64,000 nt of DNA from Shimia aestuarii (GTDB lineage Bacteria > Pseudomonadota > Alphaproteobacteria > Rhodobacterales > Rhodobacteraceae), in NCBI RefSeq assembly GCF_900114635.1, contig NZ_FOTQ01000005.1, forward strand, positions 124,001 to 188,000. Direction: 5' to 3'. Position 1 is the first letter of the stretch. Every line of letters starts with the position of its first letter. Below the pieces are notes generated by a model. That model was not told the DNA's origin, did no database searches, and was given only the letters and a program-made list of their open reading frames with translations. Of the stretch, positions 47,387 through 56,931 are shown piece after piece. The position numbers and the translations under genes were made by a program.

Positions 47387-49783
47387 TCACCCCCTCTGCA
47401 CTTCGGGAAAGCCGCCAAGCCGGGTGCGCTTTCCATCCGTCAGCCCGTTCACCTTCTCAACGATTGCGGCGGCATCAATGCCGTGATGCCGGTACAGATC
47501 ACCAATGGTGCCGGTCTGGCCAAAATGCTCGACCCCCAGCGGTAATGTCTGGTGCCCCTGCACGCCCCCCAGCCACGAAAGCGTTGCCGGATGCCCGTCA
47601 ATCACCGTGACAATCCTGCAATGGGGCGGCAGCGGCTCCATGAGCGTCTCGATATGGGACCGCGCGGACCTGTTCCCGCGTGACCGCGCCCTCTGCGCGG
47701 CCGTCCACCCGGCATTGAGCCGATCTGCTGACGTCACGGCCAGCACCCCGATATCGCGGCGCTCTTCACCGATCATGCCCGCAGCCCTGATCGCCTCGGG
47801 CGCAACCGCGCCCTGATAGGCAATCACGACCTCGCAATTCGGACCGGGTTCGCGCAGCCAATAGGCCCCGTCGATCGCGCCCTGCCGGAACCCCGCATCG
47901 TTACGCTTGCCCGGTTGTTCAATAGGGTTGGTTGTCAGGCGCAGGTAAACCGACCCGCCGGTTTCATCCCGCAACCACGTGCGCTCGTCCGGATCGCCCT
48001 CCCCATCGCGCTGCACATAGTCAAACGCCCATGCCATGATCACCGCAAGCTCGTCGGCAAAGGCGGGCTCGAAACTCGCCAGCCCGTCCTGACTCATCCC
48101 GATCAGAGGCGAGCCGACCGACTGGTGCGCACCGCCCTCGGGCGCCAGCGTCACACCGGACGGTGTCCCGACAAGGATGAAACGCGCATCCTGATAGCAG
48201 GCATAGTTCAACGCATCGAGGCCGCGTGCCACAAAGGGATCATAGACCGTGCCAATCGGGATCAGCCGTTTTCCGAACAGCGAATGCGACAAGCCCGCCG
48301 CGCCCAAAAGCAGCATCAGGTTCATCTCCGCAATCCCAAGCTCGATATGCTGCCCTTCGGGGTCAAACTCCCATTTCGCAGTCGATGGAATGCGATTCTC
48401 GATAAAGGCGTCCGCCTGCGCCGTGCGCGCAAAAAGCTTGCGCCGGTTCACCCAGGGCCCGAGGTTGGTGGTCCCCGTCACATCCGGCGACGTGGTCACG
48501 ATCCGCTGGGCCAGCACGCTGTCCCCCTTGGACAGATCGTCAAGGATCTTGCCAAAGGCCATCTGGGTCGAGGTTTCCCGCGCCGTGTCGACCCCGATTT
48601 CGGGCACCGCCAGCTTGTCGTCGACAAAGCGACGGCGGCCCTTGGAAAAGAACGCCACCTCCGACAGGAACCCGCGCAAACCGTCCACGTCCTCGACAGT
48701 CGCCATCGGATCCCATTCTTCGCCTTCGGCCACGCCCATATGCGCCTGCCACGCGGCGAACTGGCTCTTGTTCATCAGCCCGCCATGGTTGTCCTTGTGG
48801 CCCGCGATCGGGGTGCCCCAGCCCTTGATGGTATAGGCCAGGAAACAGGTCGGACGGTCGTGATCGATGGCGTCAAAGGTCTCGGCCATGGTCTCGACGC
48901 AATTGCCGCCAAGGTTCTCCATCAGCGCGGCCAACTCATCGTCGCTGCGCCGTTCCAGAAGGGCGCTCACATCCCCCTGGTCGCCCAGATCGTCCATCAG
49001 CCGCTTGCGCCAGACCGCCCCGCCCATGAAAGTCAGCGCCGAATATTCCTGGTTCGGACAGGCGTCGATCCAGTCCCGCAGGCGGTCCCCACCCGGCTCT
49101 TCAAAAGCGGCGCGCTGCATCGCGCCGTATTTGACCCGCACCACATCCCAGCCAAAGGCGTCAAAGATCTTTTCGATCCGTTCGAACAACCCCTCGCGCA
49201 CGATCCCGTCCAACGACTGACGGTTATAGTCGATCACCCACCAGGTATTACGCAGATCGTTTTTCCAGCCTTCCTGCAGGGCCTCGTAGATATTGCCCTC
49301 GTCAAGCTCGGCGTCCCCCACCAACGCCACCATCCGGCCCAGCGGCAACGCCCCGCCCCAACTCTTGGCGGCGACATAGTCCTGAATGATCGACGCAAAC
49401 GACGTAATCGCCACGCCCAGCCCCACCGACCCGGTCGAAAAATCCACGTCATCAATGTCCTTGGTGCGGCTGGGATAGCTCTGCACCCCGCCAAAGCCGC
49501 GGAAATTCTCGATCTTCTCGCGGGTCTGCTGGCCCATGAGATACTGCATCGCATGGAACACGGGCGAGGCATGCGGCTTGACCGCCACCCGATCTTCGGG
49601 TCTCAGCGTGTGGAAATAGAGCGCCGTCATGATCGACACCATCGAGGCCGAGCTGGCCTGGTGCCCGCCGATCTTGATCCCATCCACCTTGGGGCGCACG
49701 TGGTTGGCATGGTGGATCATCCAGTGCGACAACCACAGCAGGCGCTGTTCGATGGTTTTCAGATGGGCAATGTCGGCGCTCAT
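47387..49783 (-). CDS. Transketolase-like 2-oxoacid dehydrogenase E1 (AceE-like)
   Basis: A 798-residue thiamine-diphosphate enzyme, shorter than E. coli AceE (887). Visible are FSTGSVGLGVAITSFASII, the ThDP motif GDAELDEGNIYEALQEGWKN..WWVIDYNRQSLDG, TIKGWGTPIAGHKDNHGG and the pyrimidine domain IELGIAEMNLMLLLGAAGLS. It follows methionine gamma-lyase by 12 bp in the same direction. Because that enzyme yields 2-oxobutyrate, I infer this is the E1 that oxidatively decarboxylates 2-oxobutyrate toward propionyl-CoA. No E2 or E3 gene is in the window. Confidence 0.82.
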   Translation of the reverse strand: MSADIAHLKTIEQRLLWLSHWMIHHANHVRPKVDGIKIGGHQASSASMVSIMTALYFHTLRPEDRVAVKPHASPVFHAMQYLMGQQTREKIENFRGFGGVQSYPSRTKDIDDVDFSTGSVGLGVAITSFASIIQDYVAAKSWGGALPLGRMVALVGDAELDEGNIYEALQEGWKNDLRNTWWVIDYNRQSLDGIVREGLFERIEKIFDAFGWDVVRVKYGAMQRAAFEEPGGDRLRDWIDACPNQEYSALTFMGGAVWRKRLMDDLGDQGDVSALLERRSDDELAALMENLGGNCVETMAETFDAIDHDRPTCFLAYTIKGWGTPIAGHKDNHGGLMNKSQFAAWQAHMGVAEGEEWDPMATVEDVDGLRGFLSEVAFFSKGRRRFVDDKLAVPEIGVDTARETSTQMAFGKILDDLSKGDSVLAQRIVTTSPDVTGTTNLGPWVNRRKLFARTAQADAFIENRIPSTAKWEFDPEGQHIELGIAEMNLMLLLGAAGLSHSLFGKRLIPIGTVYDPFVARGLDALNYACYQDARFILVGTPSGVTLAPEGGAHQSVGSPLIGMSQDGLASFEPAFADELAVIMAWAFDYVQRDGEGDPDERTWLRDETGGSVYLRLTTNPIEQPGKRNDAGFRQGAIDGAYWLREPGPNCEVVIAYQGAVAPEAIRAAGMIGEERRDIGVLAVTSADRLNAGWTAAQRARSRGNRSARSHIETLMEPLPPHCRIVTVIDGHPATLSWLGGVQGHQTLPLGVEHFGQTGTIGDLYRHHGIDAAAIVEKVNGLTDGKRTRLGGFPEVQRG

Positions 49784-49795
49784 GATCCCGGCTCC

Positions 49796-50998
49796 TTATT
49801 CAGCGGCGTGGCGGGTCGGCAGGCGCAACGCCTGTTCCAGATCTGAAAGGATATCTTCAACCTCTTCAAGCCCGACCGACAGGCGGATCAACCCATCGCT
49901 GATCCCGTGTTCGGCCCGCTCCTCGGGTGTATAGGTCGAATGCGTCATCGACGCCGGATGCTGGATCAGCGTTTCCGCATCGCCCAGCGATACGGCCCGC
50001 TTGATCATCCCCAACGCGTTCATGAAGGCGATCCCGCCCGCCATGCCGCCTTCGACTTCAAAGGCGATCATGGCGCCGGGTTTGTCCATCTGCCGTTGGG
50101 CAAGGCCATGCTGCTCAAAGCTTTCCAGCCCCGGAAAGGACACGCTGCGCACCGCCGGGTGGCCCTCCAGGTATTCCGCCACCACCTGGGCCGAGGCGCA
50201 ATGCCGCTCCATCCGCAGCGCCAGCGTTTTCAGCCCGCGCAGGATCAGCATCGCGTTGAACGGCGCCATGACCGCGCCGGTCATGTCCTTCATCCCCACT
50301 AGACGGATCTGCTCGACCAACTCGGCGCTGCCCGCCACAAGCCCGGCAACCACGTCGCCATGCCCGCCCAGGTACTTGGTCGCGGAATGCACGACGATAT
50401 CAGCCCCGATCTCGATCGGCCGCGTGAGATAGGGCGTTGCATAGGTGTTGTCCACCACAACCACGGCCCCCGCCGCATGGGCAATGGCCGACATGGCCGC
50501 GATATCCACCAGCCGCATGTTCGGATTGGCCGGGGTTTCGAAATAAACCACCCGGGTCTTGTCGCTGATCGCCGCCTCAAGCTTTGCGGGATCGGTCATG
50601 TCCACATGGGTGATCGTCACCCCCCACTTGGCCAGCCCATGCCGCATATAGGCGAATGTGCAGCCATAAAGGGTCTTGTCCACAATCACCTCGTCGCCCG
50701 GCGACAGAAGCGTCCAGAGAACCGCCGTGATGGCCCCCATCCCGGAAGACAGCGCCAGCCCCGCCTCGGCCCCTTCCAGAACGGCAATCCGCTGTTCCAG
50801 CAGATCACAGGTCGGGTTGGAAATCCGGCTATAGATATGGCCCTGCCGCTCCCCGGCAAACATCTCGCCCCCGGCTTCTGCGGTCTCAAAGGCAAATGTC
50901 GACGTCAGATGCAGCGGAGGCGTCAACGCGCCTTCGTTCTGCATGGGATCATAGGCGTGGTGAATGGCGCGCGTGGCGAAACCGGAACTGTTTTTCAT
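49796..50998 (-). CDS. megL: Methionine gamma-lyase
   Basis: A 400-residue Cys/Met-metabolism PLP enzyme cleaving methionine to methanethiol, 2-oxobutyrate and ammonia. The PLP lysine is in VVHSATKYLGGHGDVVAG. KTLYGCTFAYMRHGLAKWG keeps the Tyr and the Cys (Cys116 in the Pseudomonas enzyme) that mark methionine gamma-lyase against cystathionine enzymes, and VYFETPANPNMRLVDI and IQHPASMTHSTYTPEER complete the family. It is followed by the E1 gene and divergent from an Lrp-type regulator. Confidence 0.88.
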   Translation of the reverse strand: MKNSSGFATRAIHHAYDPMQNEGALTPPLHLTSTFAFETAEAGGEMFAGERQGHIYSRISNPTCDLLEQRIAVLEGAEAGLALSSGMGAITAVLWTLLSPGDEVIVDKTLYGCTFAYMRHGLAKWGVTITHVDMTDPAKLEAAISDKTRVVYFETPANPNMRLVDIAAMSAIAHAAGAVVVVDNTYATPYLTRPIEIGADIVVHSATKYLGGHGDVVAGLVAGSAELVEQIRLVGMKDMTGAVMAPFNAMLILRGLKTLALRMERHCASAQVVAEYLEGHPAVRSVSFPGLESFEQHGLAQRQMDKPGAMIAFEVEGGMAGGIAFMNALGMIKRAVSLGDAETLIQHPASMTHSTYTPEERAEHGISDGLIRLSVGLEEVEDILSDLEQALRLPTRHAAE

Positions 50999-51096
50999 GG
51001 CGACCTCCTAGGTGACCTCCTGACTGGACAACACAGGTATTCTGTCCTGCCTCAAAGGGCATTTGCTTGCCAATTATGCCACCTATAGTTAATCCT

Positions 51097-51113
51097 TTGG
51101 CATTATCTGCCAA
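51097..51113. promoter_or_regulatory. Candidate Lrp operator between megL and its regulator
   Basis: TTGGCA-TTATC-TGCCAA is an inverted repeat 12 bp before the regulator start. Related TGCC motifs recur upstream (TTGCCAATTATGCC at about 51068). It probably binds the divergent Lrp-type protein. Confidence 0.5.
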
Positions 51114-51124
51114 GGATACCCGTA

Positions 51125-51580
51125 ATGGATAGCAAAGACCGCCAAATCATCCGCACACTGCAAGCCCACGGCCGCATGACAAACCAGGATCTGGCCGAGC
51201 GCGTAAGCCTCTCGCCCTCTCCCTGCCTGCGTCGCCTGCGCCTGCTCGAGGAAAGCGGCGCAATACGGGGCTACAGCGCCGAGGTCGACGCCAAGGCCTA
51301 CGGGCTCCCCATCACCGTTTTCGTGCGTGTCCGGCTGGAAAGGCACAATGAAGAAGACGTCAAGCGCTTTGAAAGCAGGGTGATGGATATTGACGAAGTG
51401 CTGGAATGCCACGTCCTCACCGGGGCGTCGGACTACCAGCTTCTCGTCGCGGTGGCCGATCTCGATGCCTACGAAGACTTTATCCGCAACCGCATCCACC
51501 GCATCGGCGGCATTGCCTCCATCGACACCAGCTTTGTCTATGGCACAGTCAAGAAAACCTCGGTCTTCCCGATGCTCTGA
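51125..51580 (+). CDS. Lrp/AsnC-family regulator of methionine catabolism
   Basis: A 151-residue Lrp-type protein: helix-turn-helix MTNQDLAERVSLSPSPCLRRLRLLEESGAI and RAM domain GYSAEVDAKAYGLPITVFVRV..DYQLLVAVADLDAYEDF. It is divergent from megL with a palindrome between them, so methionine-responsive control of megL-E1 is the likely role. Confidence 0.9.
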   Translation: MDSKDRQIIRTLQAHGRMTNQDLAERVSLSPSPCLRRLRLLEESGAIRGYSAEVDAKAYGLPITVFVRVRLERHNEEDVKRFESRVMDIDEVLECHVLTGASDYQLLVAVADLDAYEDFIRNRIHRIGGIASIDTSFVYGTVKKTSVFPML

Positions 51581-51615
51581 CCAGGTGTGCCCCCAAGCCG
51601 CGCCGACAATGCCCC

Positions 51616-52428
51616 TCAGGCACGCGCGTTCCGCATCAGGAACCGCTCCATGGCGTCGTTCACCGCTTCTGGTTCTTCGATCGTCGAACTGTGCCCGGCT
51701 CGTGGCACAATAACCAACTCGGCCCCCTTGATTGCGGCGTGCATTCGCTCGGATTTCTCTGGCACCGTCGCGACGTCTTCATCCCCCACCACGATCAGCG
51801 TCGGCAGGTCGATCCGCCCAAGTTCAGGCATGATGGGCGCACGCTCGACCACCCCCATGACCGCCCGCGTGATCCCGATCCGATGGTTGGCGATCATCGC
51901 CGCCTTCCAACGCGCCCGCTCCTCGGCCCTTGCAGGATCGTTCAGAAAGGTCTGACCGAACATGATCGGCATCACCTGGTTTGCCACCGCCCAGAGCCCG
52001 ATCCAGCGCGCCACGAAGTTGAGCTTGCGATATTTTGGCCCGTTTTCCTCGGGTTCACCGTCCGCCGAGGTTTCAAGCAACATGAGCGCCTTCAGAAGGT
52101 CAGGCCGCCGCGCCGCCAGCCGCATCCCGACAAATCCCCCCATCGACAGCCCGGCAAAATGCACGGGCGCCACCCCCAGATGTTCGATCAACGCCGCCGC
52201 ATCCTCGCTCAGCGTGTCCATGTCATAGCCATCCGCCGTCACCCCGCTCTGCCCCTGCCCGCGATGATCAAACGTGATACAGCGAAACCCGAGCGCGCTG
52301 AAATGCGCCACCTGTGCCTCGAACATGGCCCCGCTCCAGAGCAGGCCATGGGAAAAGACGATCACCTCACCATCCCCCCCGGTATCGGTATAGTGAATAT
52401 GGGCACCGTTCAGATCGGCATGGGGCAT
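51616..52428 (-). CDS. Alpha/beta hydrolase
   Basis: A 270-residue hydrolase of the 3-oxoadipate enol-lactonase-like group. It has VIFSHGLLWSGAMFEAQ, FDHRGQGQS, the nucleophile in FAGLSMGGFVGMRLA, the acid in IVVGDEDVATVP and the His in VPRAGHSSTIEEP. ATG 52428 follows GGAGA. No catabolic cluster surrounds it, so the substrate is unknown. Confidence 0.88.
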   Translation of the reverse strand: MPHADLNGAHIHYTDTGGDGEVIVFSHGLLWSGAMFEAQVAHFSALGFRCITFDHRGQGQSGVTADGYDMDTLSEDAAALIEHLGVAPVHFAGLSMGGFVGMRLAARRPDLLKALMLLETSADGEPEENGPKYRKLNFVARWIGLWAVANQVMPIMFGQTFLNDPARAEERARWKAAMIANHRIGITRAVMGVVERAPIMPELGRIDLPTLIVVGDEDVATVPEKSERMHAAIKGAELVIVPRAGHSSTIEEPEAVNDAMERFLMRNARA

Positions 52429-52499
52429 GGGACAATCTCCGTGATGAGTCGTGTTCGCGTCCTGCACAGCCTAACACGGCTCCGGCATCCGGGAACCCA

Positions 52500-52800
52500 A
52501 GCCCAACGCATCTTTGTCGAGATGGTCCATATCCTCCCGCTCAAGGGGTTGCGCGTCGGGCAACGGGTCAAGGCCGGCCAACTGGTCGGGTATATCCAAA
52601 AGGCCAACCGCTCCAGTATTGGCACCCCCCACATTCATTTTGCTGTGCGCCGCTGCAACGACTGGCCCACATGCCATGTCGATCCGAACTATTTCTGGAG
52701 CGACGGAGTCGGCAAAGTCTCGTGCCACAAGTCGTCCAAAGCGCTGCCCCGGGGGGACGGATCGTTGCCCCGCTTCCCTGCTAGGCGTCTATCTGCTTAA
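52500..52800 (+). pseudogene. M23 (LytM-type) peptidase remnant
   Basis: A plus-strand frame encodes only the C-terminal half of an M23 metallopeptidase: LRVGQRVKAGQLVGYIQKAN, then the HxH zinc motif PHIHFAVRR and CHVDPNYFWSDG. The N-terminal half with the HxxxD zinc ligands is absent; upstream sequence is taken by the start of the alpha/beta hydrolase gene on the other strand. It is therefore a truncated, probably inactive relic of a cell-wall peptidase. Confidence 0.72.
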
Positions 52801-52900
52801 CAAAACCTTTCGAGCGCTGCGTTAAACTTGCCGATCTGGGCAAAATCCCGATCCCGCACCGACGCAATACCGACGTGATAACGACGTGATACCGAACCGG

Positions 52901-52924
52901 AAAAACGCGCCTTTTCAGCGCGTT
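52901..52924 (-). terminator. Rho-independent terminator of the deacetylase-like gene
   Basis: On the minus strand AACGCGC-TGAAAAG-GCGCGTT forms a 7-bp stem followed by TTTTT-like sequence, 34 bp after the stop codon at 52958. Upstream in plus orientation, CGACGTGATA occurs twice in tandem, of no clear meaning. Confidence 0.78.
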
Positions 52925-52957
52925 AATCCAGTTTTCCCAAGAATGCCGGAAATTGAC

Positions 52958-54328
52958 TCAGTCGATCGTGTTCAACGCGGCCGAAACGGGGGCCAACGCA
53001 ACGGTTCCCGCCCGGTCCTGCAATCCCCAGACGAGAAGCGCCGCAACCGTCTCTTCGCGCAGGCGGCCCAGCATAATCACGCCATCCTCCTGCCCGGCCT
53101 TGAAGGCCGCCTGGTCCAGGAAACGGCGCATCACCACCGCCGACTGCCCCTTGCCATCAAAGTCGCGGAACACCGTCGCCGAGGGCACACCTTCCTTCGC
53201 GGCCAGCTTCTGCGCGGTGTTGAGCCCATTGGGGAACATCACCAGCCCGTGACCGCTCTGAGCGAGCATACCGGCGACCTGGTCCGACACCACCTTGGTC
53301 CCCTGCAGGCCATCGCCAAGCCCTTCCATCACGCCCACCGCCTGCGGCATCACCGACAGATGCGCGCTCAGTGCCACCTCAACGTCCGACGCCGTCGCGG
53401 CGCTGGGAATATCCACCATGGCCAGAACTTCAAAGCCCTTATCCCGATACATTGCGGCCTTTTCCCGAACCTCCGGGTCCAGCGTCGACACCGCGACACT
53501 CAAGGGATAGGGAAAGGCGGACAGCGCGTCGGGATCGACGCTTGTATCGCCCACATCCACCAGCACGATCGCCATCACCGGCTTGCCTTCCGGGTTCTCC
53601 AGCGGTTCCGCATTGGCCACCACGGGGCGCGGTGCTGCAGGGGCCACAGTCGCTTCGACACTTTCGTCGCCGCCGACCGTGGGCAGGCGTTCGGATTTGT
53701 GCTGCGGGAAGGTCTCGTCAAGATCACCTGCCGGTTTCAGCATCGACCCATCGTCTTCTCCTGCAGGGGGCGAGCCCGCCTCGGCCTCGGGCGTCACGTC
53801 CTCGGCCGACTCCTCTTCCATCGGCTCGGGGTCCTTCGCCGGTGTCGGGAAAGCACCCTCCTCGCTCACTTCCGGGGCCTGCGGCTGCGGTGGGTTGACC
53901 GAGATCGACGGTTCGTCCTCGGTGCTGGGCGCATCCGGGGTTTCGGCCTGCGGATTGGGCAGGACCGGGCTTTCGCCTTCCACCTTTACCGCGCCGTCTG
54001 CATCCGGGCTTTCCGGTTGCATCAGCGAGGCTTCGTCCATCCCGGCTTCCGGTTTGGGCGCCGGCGCCGTGTCCGTCAGCGGCGGCTCCACATCTTCGCT
54101 GGGTGCGGCCACTTCGGGTTGTACCGGCTCGTCCACGGTTGTGTCGGTCCGCGACGTCGTTTCCGGCGCGCCGCTATCGGCGGCCTCGACTGCACCGGCT
54201 GTTCCCTCGACCGCAGAGGTCTGCGGCGTCACCGTCGCCGGGAGCGGCGCCAACAGGGACGCGATTCCCACAACCACGGCCACAACGATCGCTCCCCAGA
54301 AAATCCCTGACAAAAATCCACGCAACAT
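52958..54328 (-). CDS. Divergent polysaccharide deacetylase family protein
   Basis: A 456-residue protein. An N-terminal transmembrane helix (FWGAIVVAVVVGIASLL) leads into about 200 residues rich in Pro, Glu, Asp and Ala, which probably spans the periplasm, and a C-terminal YibQ-type domain (MAIVLVDVGDTSVDPDAL .. GFEVLAMVDIP .. GHGLVMFPNGLN). The family has the deacetylase barrel but altered active-site residues, so activity is uncertain. It is divergent from trpG. Confidence 0.82.
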   Translation of the reverse strand: MLRGFLSGIFWGAIVVAVVVGIASLLAPLPATVTPQTSAVEGTAGAVEAADSGAPETTSRTDTTVDEPVQPEVAAPSEDVEPPLTDTAPAPKPEAGMDEASLMQPESPDADGAVKVEGESPVLPNPQAETPDAPSTEDEPSISVNPPQPQAPEVSEEGAFPTPAKDPEPMEEESAEDVTPEAEAGSPPAGEDDGSMLKPAGDLDETFPQHKSERLPTVGGDESVEATVAPAAPRPVVANAEPLENPEGKPVMAIVLVDVGDTSVDPDALSAFPYPLSVAVSTLDPEVREKAAMYRDKGFEVLAMVDIPSAATASDVEVALSAHLSVMPQAVGVMEGLGDGLQGTKVVSDQVAGMLAQSGHGLVMFPNGLNTAQKLAAKEGVPSATVFRDFDGKGQSAVVMRRFLDQAAFKAGQEDGVIMLGRLREETVAALLVWGLQDRAGTVALAPVSAALNTID

Positions 54329-54474
54329 CTGTCCTGCCCTCTGTTTGGCATTGCTTTATGAGGCGATACTGCCCGCGCCCCCCTTGACCCTGTGCGTCAA
54401 GCCTGAACATGTATACCGCGACGTGGGCCCCGGCCTCTACCCCGTTTCGCATCTTTGGGAAAAGAACCAGAAAA

Positions 54475-55068
54475 ATGCTGCTCCTGATCGATAATTACGA
54501 CAGTTTCACCTACAATCTTGTGCATTATCTCGGCGAATTGGGGGCAGATGTTCAGGTCTGGCGCAACGATGCGCTGACCGTGCAGGACGCGATGGGCATG
54601 AACCCTGCGGGAATCCTGCTCTCTCCCGGCCCCTGTGATCCCGATCAGGCGGGCATCTGCCTTGCCCTGACCGAGGCCGCGGCGGAAACCCGCACCCCTC
54701 TCATGGGCGTCTGCCTTGGACATCAGACCATCGGTCAGGCGTTCGGGGGCAAGGTCGTGCGCTGTCATGAAATCGTGCATGGCAAGATGGGCGTGATGCA
54801 CCACACGGGAAAGGGCGTGTTCAAGGGACTGCCCAGCCCGTTCGAGGCCACCCGCTACCACTCCCTCGTGGTCGAGCGTGAAAGCCTGCCGGACTGTCTC
54901 GAAATCACGGCCGAACTCGAAGATGGCACCATCATGGGGCTGCAACACCGCGAGTTGCCGATTCAGGGGGTTCAGTTCCACCCCGAATCCATCAAGTCCG
55001 AGCACGGCCACGCCATGTTGCGGAACTTCCTCGACATGATGCCCCAGACCGAAGGTGTGCCCGCATGA
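54475..55068 (+). CDS. trpG: Anthranilate synthase component II (glutamine amidotransferase)
   Basis: A 197-residue class I amidotransferase that supplies ammonia to TrpE. The start [19 protein letters not shown], the oxyanion SPGPCDP, nucleophile [11 protein letters not shown] and the His/Glu dyad [12 protein letters not shown] are all present. ATG 54475 fits the family start. Its stop overlaps the trpD start (ATGA). It is separated from trpE by 11.4 kb. Confidence 0.95.
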   Translation: MLLLIDNYDSFTYNLVHYLGELGADVQVWRNDALTVQDAMGMNPAGILLSPGPCDPDQAGICLALTEAAAETRTPLMGVCLGHQTIGQAFGGKVVRCHEIVHGKMGVMHHTGKGVFKGLPSPFEATRYHSLVVERESLPDCLEITAELEDGTIMGLQHRELPIQGVQFHPESIKSEHGHAMLRNFLDMMPQTEGVPA

Positions 55069-56087
55069 TTGACGACATCAAACCCCTCATCGGCACCGCC
55101 GCAGACCGCCCCCTGACCCGCGAAGAGGCCGAGGCTGCCTTTACCTTCTTGTTTGAAGGCGAAGCCACCCCGTCCCAGATCGGCGGCCTTCTGATGGCCC
55201 TGCGCACGCGCGGGGAAACGGTGGATGAATACGCCGCCGCCGCCGCCGTCATGCGCGCCAAATGCAATGCCGTCAAAGCGCCCGAAGGCGCGATGGACAT
55301 CGTCGGCACGGGCGGTGACGGCAAACATACGCTCAATATCTCCACCGCCACCGCCTTTGTCGTGGCTGGCGCGGGCGTTCCGGTGGCCAAACATGGCAAC
55401 CGCAACCTGTCGTCCAAATCCGGCACCGCAGACGTGCAGACCGCCATGGGCATCAATGTCATGGTTGGCCCTGCCGTGGTGGAAAAGGCGCTCGCGGAAT
55501 GCGGCATCGCCTTCATGATGGCCCCCATGCACCATCCCGCCATGGCCCATGTCGGCCCGGTGCGGGCAGAACTCGGCACACGCACCATCTTCAATATCCT
55601 CGGTCCACTGACCAACCCCGCCGGGGCAAAACGCCAATTGACCGGCGCCTTCACCCGTGACCTGATCCGCCCCATGGCCGAAACCCTTGGCCAGCTGGGA
55701 AGCGAGCGGGCCTGGCTGGTGCATGGTTCGGACGGCACTGACGAACTGACCATCACCGGCATCAGCTGGGTCTCGGCGCTGGAAGAAGATGGCAGCATCA
55801 AGGATGTGGAGCTTCACCCCGAGGATGCGGGCCTTCCCGTGCACCCGTTCCAAGACATCGTCGGCGGCACCCCCGAGGACAATGCAGCCGCGTTCCGCGC
55901 CCTGCTTGACGGGGCCCACTCGGCCTATCGTGATGCGGTCCTGCTCAACAGCGCCGCCGCTTTGGTGGTGGCCGACGCTGCCGAAGACCTGCGCGCGGGG
56001 GTGGAGAAGGCGCGCGAAAGCATCGACAGCGGCGCAGCCCGGAGCAAGGTCGAGGCGCTGGCCAAAGTCACCTCGGCAGCAGCTTGA
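55065..56087 (+). CDS. trpD: Anthranilate phosphoribosyltransferase
   Basis: A 340-residue enzyme adding phosphoribose to anthranilate. It has the PRPP-binding [36 protein letters not shown] and the loop [15 protein letters not shown]. It is coupled to trpG by an ATGA overlap. Instead of trpC, the next gene is ung, after a 175-bp gap that holds no convincing gene. Confidence 0.95.
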   Translation: MIDDIKPLIGTAADRPLTREEAEAAFTFLFEGEATPSQIGGLLMALRTRGETVDEYAAAAAVMRAKCNAVKAPEGAMDIVGTGGDGKHTLNISTATAFVVAGAGVPVAKHGNRNLSSKSGTADVQTAMGINVMVGPAVVEKALAECGIAFMMAPMHHPAMAHVGPVRAELGTRTIFNILGPLTNPAGAKRQLTGAFTRDLIRPMAETLGQLGSERAWLVHGSDGTDELTITGISWVSALEEDGSIKDVELHPEDAGLPVHPFQDIVGGTPEDNAAAFRALLDGAHSAYRDAVLLNSAAALVVADAAEDLRAGVEKARESIDSGAARSKVEALAKVTSAAA

Positions 56088-56262
56088 CGCGCAATTGCGC
56101 CGAGCCGCGCTTCGCTGAAGGAAGGCAACTAATGCCGCAAAACGCTTCGTTTTCCTCAGCCTCGCGCCCAGCCTCACCCAATCGCCGCCGCATGGGGGCG
56201 CGGCAGCGATGCGCGGCAGCCCGATGGGCCTTGATTCCGCGCTTGGTCAAAGGACCAACCGC

Positions 56263-56931
56263 ATGACCCCACCGCCCAAATGGTCCCACCTGCCCTTTTT
56301 CGCCGAGACCCTACCCACCATCGAACGCACTCTGGCCAAGGATGCACGCGAAATCCTGCCCCCGGTTCCTCAACGCTTTGCGGCGCTTGATCTGACGCCG
56401 CCCGACCGGGTCCGTGTCGTCATCCTCGGCCAGGATCCCTACCCCACGCCCGGCCACGCGCATGGCCTTGCCTTCTCCGTTGAACCGGATGTGCGCCCGC
56501 TGCCGCGCTCGCTTAACAATATCTTCAAGGAACTGCGCGACGATCTCGGGGATGCGCCTGATTCCGGCGATCTGCGATTTTGGGCCGCCCAGGGCGTTCT
56601 CCTGCTTAACACCGTGTTAACCGTTCCCGCCGGTGAGGCGAACGGCCACAAGGCGCTCGGCTGGCAAAAGCTGGCACATGACGTCCTGCAAGACGTATCA
56701 CAGCGCCCGACCGCCTTTGTTCTGTGGGGAAAACAGGCGCAGGCCCTTGCACCTCACATTTCATCCCCTAAAACTGACCCCAACTTCGAGACCGATCACC
56801 TGCTGATCGAAACCGCCCATCCTTCGCCGCTCTCGGCGCGACGCGGCTTCTTTGGCTCCCGCCCGTTCTCGCGCATCAACACTTGGCTCACCGCGCGCGG
56901 TGAACCCGCAATCAACTGGACGACGACATGA
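56263..56931 (+). CDS. ung: Uracil-DNA glycosylase, family 1
   Basis: A 222-residue repair enzyme that removes uracil from DNA. The water-activating loop is [17 protein letters not shown], the uracil site LLLNTVLTV and the DNA-intercalating loop [21 protein letters not shown] 56263 follows AAAGGA. Its stop overlaps the trpC start (ATGA), so it is embedded in the trp unit between trpD and trpC. Confidence 0.94.
   Translation: MTPPPKWSHLPFFAETLPTIERTLAKDAREILPPVPQRFAALDLTPPDRVRVVILGQDPYPTPGHAHGLAFSVEPDVRPLPRSLNNIFKELRDDLGDAPDSGDLRFWAAQGVLLLNTVLTVPAGEANGHKALGWQKLAHDVLQDVSQRPTAFVLWGKQAQALAPHISSPKTDPNFETDHLLIETAHPSPLSARRGFFGSRPFSRINTWLTARGEPAINWTTT

Noticed and set aside
47915-49846. Long plus-strand open frame (643 codons)
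   Set aside because: Antisense to the E1 dehydrogenase gene; shadow of high-GC codon structure.
52886-54310. Plus-strand open frame (474 codons)
   Set aside because: Antisense to the deacetylase-like gene; Arg/His/Gly-rich without motifs.
54329-54474. trp attenuator or leader peptide before trpG
   Set aside because: Only one Trp codon occurs in the upstream in-frame stretch, and there is no terminator hairpin.
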